A program made the position numbers and the translations under genes. Below the pieces are notes generated by a model, which ran no database searches, was not told where the DNA came from, and worked only from the letters and a program-made list of their open reading frames with translations. From Schistocerca nitens (lineage: Eukaryota; Arthropoda; Insecta; Orthoptera; Acrididae), in contig NC_064621.1 of assembly GCF_023898315.1 (NCBI RefSeq), positions 540,103,383 through 540,167,382 of the forward strand: a DNA stretch of 64,000 nucleotides. Direction: 5' to 3'. Positions 55,629 to 64,000 of this stretch are shown piece after piece. Within the stretch, counting starts at the first letter, position 1. Every line of letters begins with the position of its first letter.

Positions 55629-56750
55629 CATAGGTCCCGCTACAACTAGCTGGGTAGGACAGTTCCAACGTCAAAGGACAAAAACGGCTTGCCACCTCAA
55701 TCGGACTATGTTTGGTAAAGCACTGTAGTACTCAAAACAGTCTTCCAGTTGTGGACAGTTGCGTCTCTTACCGCACTGTTTTCGTCTCAGTTATGTTGCT
55801 GGGCACCTGAAGAAGGAATTGCAAAATCCCAGTGTTGATAATGGGATATGCAAATCGTGAATAAAAGGCGGGTGAGTGAAAACGCGAACAGTGTATGACT
55901 AACAGAAAATAGTTGAAATACTCACCAGACCATACTGTGTGGTAGAGTCTACAAAGCTAGTCTCAATAGTTTTTAGGGGAACTGAGAGAGAACGAATGAT
56001 GTTCGTATCTGAGCGCCCTGAAAGTGATAACGTCGAACGACGTCGACTTTTGAATGTGATTAGTTTCTCGCAGTGTTGGCACGCGTACCGAGACATCCGG
56101 GAGATGTAGTCGGCCTTCGGCTGAATTAATGTCGTAGGCGGATCTCACTTCGCAACGTGCGCTTCTCTCGGAGCGTTAGGAAACACGTTTCCTGGAGCGC
56201 TGGGAAATGCCAGTCTGTCCGCAGGTGAGGACAGGCGAAGTTTGACAAGCTGTTTCTGACCAGCGGCCTGTACAGTGTACAGTGCTGCCCTGTCCAGAGC
56301 TGCGTTCTCGCTTGTGAACTCACAAGATGCCCCCACAGAATGACTCTCCGATTTTCACCATACCTGTGTGTACCAGCCCGGTCATCGATGACCTAATGTT
56401 AAAAAATTGAAAAAAATCACCTTTTAATATTAGAAGATTTCCAAGCATTATTAAATATAAAGATTTTGTAGATTATTAACGAATTCGCCGATTGTTCAGC
56501 ACATGTTGTAATCGTATGGATTGTTCGAATCCCGCGTTTAGCGTACCTTTTGTTTCATTTGCTGTGAATTTCAGTCATTAAAAATGAGAGTATTTACTGA
56601 CAAATAATTTTTTTTTTTGTAAAGAGAACATATTTTTACATTTAATTACTATTTGCATGAAAATGCAAGTATTCCCAATAAATAATTATGATGTCGCACA
56701 AAATTGCGAAAAACCGTTTACAAAATAAAATACTATTTTAGTTCTAAGGA
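55629..56750. other. Unassigned stretch
   Basis: No supported feature; AT-rich from about 56400. Confidence 0.4.
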
Positions 56751-56754
56751 CTGA

Positions 56755-57610
56755 ACAGTATTCTTCTTATTCTTCTTCTTCTTATTCTTGCGTTAAGGCC
56801 TGTTAGGGACCACATTCCAGTTTCAGTTCTTTATCCTTTGTTGTCCTTTCATTTTTCCAGTTATCTTGTATTGTTTCATTATGTTCCTTTTTCCTGTCTT
56901 CTGACCACTTTGTGCCACTTTCCATTACACTACTGCCTTGGAATTCTTCCAGTTTAAATCTTTTTCCCCTAAAAATCTGTTTTAAAATACTACTTCTTCT
57001 CTTATCTTATTCCATACCAAGTATTTCCCGACCGCTTGTTTTAGGTATTCCCAGTTATAACATCTTGTGTATCCTTTCCTCTAAAGCACATTTTCTTGGT
57101 GTCTTTATTTCCCCGGTATCTGTTCCTAAATGTTTTGGACCACTTTTAATATTTGTCATCAGTTTTGTTTTCTGTGTAGAGATTGTTATGCTTGACATTT
57201 GGCTGTATATTCCAAAAAGTTGACTTATATTGCTTCCTCAGTCATGCTTTCAGAACGTATGGCAAAATCATCGAAAAAGTTGGACAGTTTATTACAACAC
57301 CTTTGTTCTTTCTCCCTATCACGAATGGCGATATTTTGGATTGTTTCAGCTTATCATTCCAAATTCTTACAATTTTCTTCATGACTCAGTTGAAAAGAAG
57401 TGGATATAAACCGCCACCTTGCCTGACACCCTTATTTATTTTGAAACATCGAAATCTCTCACCCACAAATTTTACGTTTGAAATTGTGTCTGTCAGAGTT
57501 TCTCGAGTTATGTTTGCCAACTTAGTTTTAGCCTCAAAATCACGAATTACTTTATCCAAGGTTCCCGTACCAACAAATTCAAAGCCTGTGTTTATAAATA
57601 AATAAATGTT
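56755..57610 (-). mobile_element. RTE-like LINE H relic
   Basis: The minus strand reads VIRDFEAKTKLANITRETLT and FKINKGVRQGGGLYPLLFN (57600-57390; motif B core GVRQG). Further downstream, in other frames, NFLEYTAKC, KTKLMTNIK and KHLGTDTGEIKT appear. It ends in an AAG-rich tail (minus strand, about 56785-56755). A separate family from LINE D. Several stops. Confidence 0.7.
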
Positions 57611-57656
57611 ACAATTATGTCTTTGAAGTTGATTAATCTGCGACGAACTACGGATT

Positions 57657-57850
57657 GCCGGCCGAAGTGGCCGTGCGGTTAAAGGCGCTGTAGTCTGGAA
57701 CCGCAAGGCCGCTACGGTCGCAGGTTCGAATCCTGCCTCGGGCATGGATGTTTGTGATGTCCTTAGGTTAGTTAGGTTTAACTAGTTCTAAGTTCTAGGG
57801 GACTAATGACCTCAGCAGTTGAGTCCCATAGTGCTCAGAGCCATTTTTTT
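57657..57850 (+). mobile_element. tRNA-headed SINE, type A2, full length
   Basis: Exact 12-bp TSD 'gaactacggatt' at 57645-57656 and 57851-57862. The 3' end is 'gagccattttttt', lacking the usual 'gaacca' before the T run. Confidence 0.97.
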
Positions 57851-57862
57851 GAACTACGGATT

Positions 57863-58700
57863 CCAGGTTAAAAATGTGTTCTGAACAGGATCTCTCCTTT
57901 TTGAACCTTGTTATTCATCCCATTAACAATCAAGAATGTATACTGTTTTCACGTGACAAAAAGGCATTTTATATGGCTGTATCAGATTTTAATTTATTTT
58001 CGTATGACCACTAATTAGGATAAAAAATACGTTATTTTCATTAATAATTGTGGTTCAATAAATGTGCAATTAAAAATAAAGAAAGAAAAAGAAAAAAAGG
58101 TACGCTACTAGTGAAATTCCGAAACAGCAACATTGTACTTACAAAACGATTGCGCTACAGGCTGAGCTTCTGACTCATTCGTTAATAATCAACAAATGTA
58201 TTTTAACTAACAAGTGCTCGAAAATCTACTAACCTTCAATGGCGATTTTTCGAGTTTTTGAGAGAACTCCGTCTTACTGTTTTAGAAAATCGATATCCGT
58301 GCAGTGACACGTAAATACGTGAGACAAATCGGAGAAGGCTACAACGAACAAAGCTGTGACCAAATGAAAGCCACCGTTGTTTTTTCTTGTGTTTCTCTAC
58401 CTGATTGATATGTTACATGACCTCTTTTCCGTTTGAAAATTACGCGTTGCCTCCAAGATCATGGCCTTGAAAATGGGCGCCATAGTGGTAATTCAGCCTC
58501 ACAAATTTTCCCCCTCTCCCATCTCATACAGTTTGACTTTAAATTTCAGTTTAGCTACCTGTTTTTGTTTTAGGAGGATGGACCATAGCCGTGATCTTTT
58601 ATAGAAACGGCCTCGTATTTCAGTTTATTATTCGCGTTTCGCCCTGCCCCTTAACACATGTCGTTAAACTAAACATCGCAGTAGAGTAATGTGGGATCAC
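57863..58700. other. Unassigned AT-rich stretch
   Basis: No supported feature. Confidence 0.4.
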
Positions 58701-58703
58701 TCA

Positions 58704-59688
58704 CAAGCGAAACTCCCCATCACACCCCCCTCAGATGTAGTGGTAAGCTGGCCTAGTGCATAGCCCGTAAAAAACTGAACACAGATCAAGAATGAAAACA
58801 AAAGTAGGTGTATTGAACTTTGAAAAAAGAATCAAAATAGAAACAGCGAACAGTCCAGGCTCCAGATGTGCGACATTGAGGGAACTGCAAGAACCACCGT
58901 ATTTGACTGCAAAGCGGAAGATCCGTGTTCAAAGACACCTCATGTGCCATTCTTTTTCTCACAAAATTATGAACTTTCCGTCCGGTCACTGACGTGATTG
59001 TTCTCCTTTTGTAGTCTTGGTAATTTTCATACTGTAAATTTGTTATAGAATGTGAGTCATCTGGTAACAATATATTACTGTCGCTGCCTAGACCTCTCAC
59101 AGAAATGAAAACAACAAATAAACGGGTGTGAACTATGTTACAACAAAGGAACTCAAGAGTCAAATCCTCCAAAACGGAACCCAAGATTCATAACGTGTGG
59201 TACTTGTGTAGAACAAATAGGAGGTACGTACGTCTGGTCTCATTTGTCGCTGTTGCAAACCGGACGTTACACCACGACACAAACACAAATTTGAACATAG
59301 CGAACAGACACGTCAGTGACCGGACAGAAAGTTCATAATGTTGTGAACAGAAAAATTTTTTTTTTAAATCACGAGAGTGATTTGAGCGCGGATCCCTCAT
59401 TCGCAGTCCAACATGGTGACCACGTAACAACGACCCCACGGCTATTCAAATTCACTCGACGTTGCACATCTTGAGCGTGGACCGTTCACTGTTTCAGACT
59501 TGTTTCTTTTTTCACAGTTCAGTACACCTTCTTCCTGTTTTCATGCTTGATCTGACTGATGACCATAGATGTTAAGTCCCATAGTGCTCAGAGAGCCATG
59601 CTTGATCTGTGTTCAGTTTTTGACGCGCAATCCACTGAGCCATCTTACCACTAAATCTGAGGGGCGTAAGAGGGGAGTTTACCTTTTG
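58704..59688. mobile_element. Foldback element, copy 2 (diverged)
   Basis: Left end 'caagcgaaactccccatcac' and right end 'aggggagtttaccttttg' are diverged versions of the ends at 3853 and 4804, with inner blocks such as 'ctgaacacagatcaa' and its complement also shared. 3-bp TSD 'tca' (58701-58703, 59689-59691). The right arm contains a 42-bp SINE fragment. The internal tRNA-like boxes are degraded here. Confidence 0.8.
59555..59596 (+). mobile_element. Extremely 5'-truncated SINE (42 bp) with TSD
   Basis: Only the last part of the SINE body ('actgatgaccatagatgtta' to 'gctcagagagc') is present, flanked by an exact 13-bp TSD 'catgcttgatctg' (59542-59554, 59597-59609). 'catagatgttaag' matches the type B body. 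Inserted in the right arm of the foldback element. Confidence 0.92.
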
Positions 59689-59691
59689 TCA

Positions 59692-61113
59692 GTAGAATGG
59701 CCAAATAGAAATACGACAAGAAAATATATCGTCGTTTGCCGTTGACTCAGCGTGTCATTTGAAACATGTGTGAACAGTATTTGTTTGTACTGGCCATATA
59801 TACATGTTGCAAAACAGAAAATTATCCTGACGAGTCTTAGAAAAGGAAGAGAGTGTATGGTCCAATACACGTCTCAGCTACTGCACTCGTTCTACTTACA
59901 GTTAGTTCTCCAGCCCTAAGACCACATTTAGCGAACATTGTGTTTCGTGCAGTTTGTCACGAAGAGGCGCCACGAGTGTTATCTACTAAAGGGACGCTGG
60001 GGAACAGCGCTTTCACTTCCTGTGCGTGGCTTTACTCATCTAATCGCGGAGTACTCCTGTTTCCCTCCAGTATACTTTTTGCCGTTCCCCGCTCCACCAC
60101 AACTTCACCGTGTTCAATGTGCGTGTGTGAATGGAGGCGGGGGAGGGGGAGGAAGAAGGGGAGGAGATAATAGTGACGAAATGTGAGAGATCGTCCCTGG
60201 CTGGTAGAGGTCTCTGTATCACATTCGCACTGTTTGCTGAGGACTGGTGATATTAAATATAACCGTTAAAACAACACTATTTCTATGTCGTACCTATTGA
60301 GCAAATAATACTTCCGTGTTTGACCCTACGTCATTTATAGTAGGGTAGGATTCACCGTATGAAAAACGAGTTTTCACCGCTCATCACGTTTTTGGATAGC
60401 AATGGGAAAGCTATTCAGTTTCTATTTTCTTCATGCTGTTCAAATTTTAATATTCAGGCACAGATTAATATCATTCTTGCCTTACCACTGGGATAGGTAG
60501 CCTCAGATTTCAGTCTCGGAACCTATTATGCACTGATAGCTGCCTGCATCTGCAAAGCAAAGTGAAGTATAGAAATTTAACATTTAATTTTATGTATATT
60601 ATCCTGTGATTGACAATTGGAAGTAAGTTTCTATTTATTTATGGAAATATTTTTTCCGTAAGAGGCGGAAGTAACAACTTTGCACCGTGCGATATTTCTG
60701 GTCAAACATTGTTTCAAAACGACCGTGAGTATCCTGGGAAAACATCTGCGACGAAGGCACCCAACAGTAAGAGTTATCCATCACAGACAGGGTGCTACAG
60801 CAGTTTTGCAAACTGTATCGCTGTTTCGATGTAATTCACGGCTTGCTTGGAACGTACTGCATAATTAACGGGTTCCTGGGACCCATTGCTTGGTTGGCAC
60901 TGGATCCTTATAACCTGTTACTGCTTATCAATAGCTTAGCGACCCAGAAGTACTGTTTATGACTTGGGGCGGAAGGTACGTAGAGCACAGTTCCTGAAAT
61001 GTGGGGAGGGGAGGGACACAGTAAGGTGTTGCACCTACCGATACTTGTTCGATTTTAATCGATGATGTGACGTCATCATACGGGCTCATACAAAATAAGA
61101 CAGAAGACCACCA
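59692..61113. other. Unassigned stretch
   Basis: No supported gene. A G-rich patch lies near 60130-60170. Short frames on both strands (59853-60170 and 59938-60186) carry no domain. Confidence 0.4.
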
Positions 61114-61127
61114 ATAATTAATTTGTT

Positions 61128-61285
61128 CAAAATGGTTCAAATGACTCTGAGCACTATGCGACTTAACATCTATGGTCATCAGTCCCCTAGAACTTAGAAG
61201 TACTTAAAGCTAACTAACCTAAGAACATCACACAACACCCAGTCATCACGAGGCAGAGAAAAACCCTGACCCCGCCGGGAATCTG
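61128..61285 (-). mobile_element. SINE type B, 5' truncated inside box B
   Basis: Exact 11-bp TSD 'attaatttgtt' at 61117-61127 and 61286-61296. The element stops within 'gattcccggcggggtca', so box A and half of box B are missing. Body as in 8967-9177. Confidence 0.94.
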
Positions 61286-61357
61286 ATTAATTTGTTTCAC
61301 TATTTCTTTTTTGGGATGTACGTTGCGCTAACGGATCTGTAGCTTTCCAGAGATATA

Positions 61358-62779
61358 CACTCCTGGAAATTGAAATAAGAACACCGTGAATTCATTGTCC
61401 CAGGAAGGGGAAACTTTATTGAGACATTCCTGGGGTCAGATACATCACATGATCACACTGACAGAACCACAGGCACATAGACACAGGCAACAGAGCATGC
61501 ACAATGTCGGCACTAGTACAGTGTATATCCACCTTTCGCAGCAATGCAGGCTGCTATTCTCCCATGGAGACGATCGTAGAGATGCTGGATGTAGTCCTGT
61601 GGAACGGCTTGCCATGCCATTTCCACCTGGCGCCTCAGTTGGACCAGCGTTCGTGCTGGACGTGCAGACCGCGTGAGACGACGCTTCATCCAGTCCCAAA
61701 CATGCTCAATGGGGGACAGATCCGGAGATCTTGCTGGCCAGGGTAGTTGACTTACACCTTCTAGAGCACGTTGGGTGGCACGGGATACATGCGGACGTGC
61801 ATTGTCCTGTTGGAACAGCAAGTTCCCTTGCCGGTCTAGGAATGGTAGAACGATGGGTTCGATGACGGTTTGGATGTACCGTGCACTATTCAGTGTCCCC
61901 TAGACGATCACCAGTGGTGTACGGCCAGTGTAGGAGATCGCTCCCCACACCATGATGCCGGGTGTTGGCCCTGTGTGCCTCGGTCGTATGCAGTCCTGAT
62001 TGTGGCGCTCACCTGCACGGCGCCAAACACGCATACGACCATCATTGGCACCAAGGCAGAAGCGACTCTCATCGCTGAAGACGACACGTCTCCATTCGTC
62101 CCTCCATTCACGCCTGTCGCGACACCACTGGAGGCGGGCTGCACGATGTTGGGGCGTGAGCGGAAGACGGCCTAACGGTGTGCGGGACCGTAGCCCAGCT
62201 TCATGGAGACGGTTGCGAATGGTCCTCGCCGATACCCCAGGAGCAACAGTGTCCCTAATTTGCTGGGAAGTGGCGGTGCGGTCCCCTACGGCACTGCGTA
62301 GGATCCTACGGTCTTGGCGTGCATCCGTGCGTCGCTGCGGTCCGGTCCCAGGTCGACGGGCACGTGCACCTTCCGCCGACCACTGGCGACAACATCGATG
62401 TACTGTGGAGACCTCACGCCCCACGTGTTGAGCAATTCGGCGGTACGTCCACCCGGCCTCCCGCATGCCCACTATACGCCCTCGCTCAAAGTCCGTCAGC
62501 TGCACATACGGTTCACGTCCACGCTGTCGCGGCATGCTACCAGTGTTAAAGACTGCGATGGAGCTCCGTATGCCACGGCAAACTGGCTGACACTGACGGC
62601 GGCGATGCACAAATGCTGCGTAGCTAGCGCCATTCGACGGCCAACACCGCGGTTCCTGGTGTGTCCGCTATGCCGTGCGTGTGATCATTGCTTGTACAGC
62701 CCTCTCACAGTGTCCGGAGCAAGTATGGTGGGTCTGACACACCGGTGTCAATGTGTTCTGTTTTCCATTTCCAGGAGTG
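61358..62779 (-). mobile_element. Tc1-like transposon family B, copy 2 (both ends present)
   Basis: 1422 bp, inverted ends as in copy 1, flanked by TA (61356-61357, 62780-62781). Opposite orientation to copy 1 and about 8.5 kb away. It lacks the extra base that shifts copy 1 but has its own nonsense change. Confidence 0.96.
61513..62535 (-). pseudogene. Tc1 family B transposase, one nonsense codon
   Basis: The start Met for PRQRGREPYVQLTDFERGRI lies at 62535, inside a longer open frame that starts at 62610. It is open through both helix-turn-helix regions (DFERGRIVGMREAGWTYRRI) and the first Asp block, to PLVIV at 61900. There a Glu codon (GAG in copy 1) reads TAG. The C-terminal frame resumes with LLFQQDNARPHVSRATQRAL and SPDLSPIEHVW to AAKGGYTLY at 61513. 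Asp to Glu spacing is again 32 residues, confirming that this is a family trait. Confidence 0.95.
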
Positions 62780-62781
62780 TA

Positions 62782-63092
62782 GTTTCTCTTGTAAGATGAC
62801 AGTTTGATTGTGTCTTGGCGATACAAGGGTATCTGATGCAATGAGAATAATTATAATTGATTAAAATTCTTGGAATATTAGAAATGTGTGTCGCCTAAAA
62901 GACACACCTGTTCTGACCAATATTGTAGACCCAGGGAGTTCGGATTCAGTATGGGTGTGGCTCACAACGCTGCCCTCTACACTCTCGTATACCATCAGGT
63001 CGCCATAGCAACTACTGTAGAGAAGCGGGCAGCGCGTGGACAGACAGCACGCACTCACTTGTATTAGATAAACCACGCTATGCTTCCTTCAT
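62782..63092. other. Unassigned stretch
   Basis: No supported feature. Confidence 0.4.
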
Positions 63093-63094
63093 TA

Positions 63095-63740
63095 CACTGT
63101 TGGTCGTTAAAACAGTAGCATCAAGAAAGATAGGAAATAATTTTATTTCCCATTATACAGCATAATGTGGAGAACATATGAAAAATGTAGACCATTTGAG
63201 GTTGTACAGGGTGCGAAATTTAGTACGCTGAGCTGCCACTTCCGGTAGCGACAGTGGCTCTAACCAGCAGACACTGGTACGTCATTCTGTGCTACTTGAA
63301 CTCTTTGCCCGAGTTCATCAACCATAGTGGCTGGCGAAAGATGGCGTGTCGGTCTTTCAGTATTTTTCCAGTGGGTGACAGATCTGGAGAACGAAGTAGG
63401 CAACATTCGAACACTCTCCGTATCGAGGTAGATCAGGACGGCGCAGACAGCATGAGGTCTTGTGTTATGTTGTTGAAAGATAACGGCGCGGAGGCCTAGA
63501 AGACGGGGGACAAGCACCAGCCTTGACACGTCCGGAACAGAACACTGTGGTGCTCCCCATGCTGTCACTCTGTACGTATGGATGTTTGTCTTGATGAAAA
63601 CGAGCCCATTCCCCGGCTTAAAGTACGCGACGCGGACAGAGCGAACAATACATTCTCCTCTCGGCGCTATGCGCGCTAGTCCGCCGATATCCTGCACGGA
63701 GCGTGTGCGGTCCTCCAGAGCTCATTGATTCCTTATTAGC
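63095..63740 (-). mobile_element. Tc1-like relic, third lineage
   Basis: The left end 'cactgttggtcgttaaaaca' after TA at 63093-63094 resembles the family A end ('cactactggccattaaaatt'). The minus strand reads VIFQQHNTRPHAVCAVLIYL and DTESVRMLP (about 63500-63410), the second catalytic block, in which the Asp of QQDN is His. Upstream the first Asp block is not found. The right end was not located. Confidence 0.72.
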
Positions 63741-63868
63741 AAGACTCGTCACGGCAACTGGAGCAGCAATATAACTAGACACTAAGTCACTGTCACTACA
63801 CGTCATTTTCCTGCCGCTGTCGGATGAAGACAGCTAGTGCAAACGTTTCTCGTTGTTACAGCCGCGCA

Positions 63869-64000
63869 GGATTAGCCGAGTGGTCTGAGGCGCTGCAGTC
63901 ATGGATTGTGCGGCTAGTCCCGGTGGGGGTTCGATTCCTCCCTCGGGCTTGGATGTGTGTGTTTTGTCCTCAGGATAATTTAGGTTAAGCAGTGTGTAAG
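63869..64000 (+). mobile_element. SINE type C, cut by the window end
   Basis: Head 'gattagccgagtggtctgag' (box A), box B 'ggttcgattcc', then 'gtgttttgtcctcaggataa' and 'ttaggttaagcagtgtgtaa', matching the start of the type C body. Continues past the window. Confidence 0.88.

Noticed and set aside
1-64000. LTR retrotransposons, endogenous viruses, Polintons, CRISPR arrays
   Set aside because: No paired LTRs, gag/integrase, capsid or spacer-repeat pattern was seen. All reverse transcriptases fit non-LTR or Penelope-like types.

Overview
The window looks like intergenic or intronic DNA from a large, repeat-rich insect genome, most likely a grasshopper or locust (Acrididae, perhaps Schistocerca). 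This rests on the many tRNA-headed SINEs with a shared body, the CR1-like and RTE-like LINEs, the Tc1/mariner, hAT and Kolobok-like DNA transposons, and a 5S-rRNA-headed SINE. The genus is inferred from remembered repeat families, not from a search. I found no convincing host gene, exon, functional tRNA or rRNA gene, or CRISPR array. No LTR retrotransposon, endogenous virus or Polinton was recognised.

Layout. 0-5 kb: a Tc1-like relic, a 5'-inverted CR1-like LINE carrying a SINE, then an old RTE-like LINE on the minus strand interrupted by two SINEs and a 952-bp foldback element. 7.3-10.7 kb: a SINE that has grown a long GT-rich microsatellite, a Tc1 relic, and a CR1-like LINE with a readable reverse transcriptase tail. 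11.3-14.1 kb: a complete-ended Tc1 copy (family A) and a hAT-type non-autonomous element. 15-19 kb: a nested stack of SINEs, a CR1-like LINE, a hairpin with tRNA-like arms and a Penelope-like element. 19.85-20.97 kb: a Kolobok-like element with TTAA flanks. 21.9-26 kb: CR1-like LINEs, one of them carrying a SINE at the same internal site as the LINE at 1 kb. 26.9-28.6 kb: a second Tc1 family A copy. 29.6-31 kb: a hAT fossil with a recognisable dimerisation domain. 32.2-33.4 kb: a Jockey-like LINE end. 35-37 kb: a Tc1 relic holding an I-like LINE with RNase H and a SINE. 37-41 kb: two copies of a long tRNA-derived SINE, a second hAT non-autonomous copy and another 5'-inverted LINE. 41.5-42.4 kb: a Tc1 relic of the same family as the one at the window start. 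43.5-51.4 kb: mostly unassigned AT-rich DNA with SINEs, a Penelope-type endonuclease relic, the 5S-derived SINE and an RTE-like LINE. 51.4-52.9 kb and 61.4-62.8 kb: two nearly identical Tc1 copies (family B) in opposite orientation. 53.3-55.6 kb: a mariner-like element holding an RTE-like LINE and a SINE. 56.8-59.7 kb: another RTE-like LINE relic, a SINE and a second foldback copy. 63-64 kb: a third Tc1 lineage and a SINE cut by the window edge.

The reverse transcriptases and transposases are parts of separate mobile elements, not one pathway. What the window records is an order of insertions: target-site duplications (TSDs) show which element landed in which. The most useful observations are a LINE lineage that appears to carry a SINE as a passenger, SINE heads of different tRNA origin on one body, a foldback element whose inverted arms contain tRNA-like promoter boxes, a Tc1 family with unusual catalytic spacing (DD32E), and a Penelope-like element with inverted terminal arms and a hammerhead-like motif. 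Coordinates of decayed elements without TSDs are approximate.
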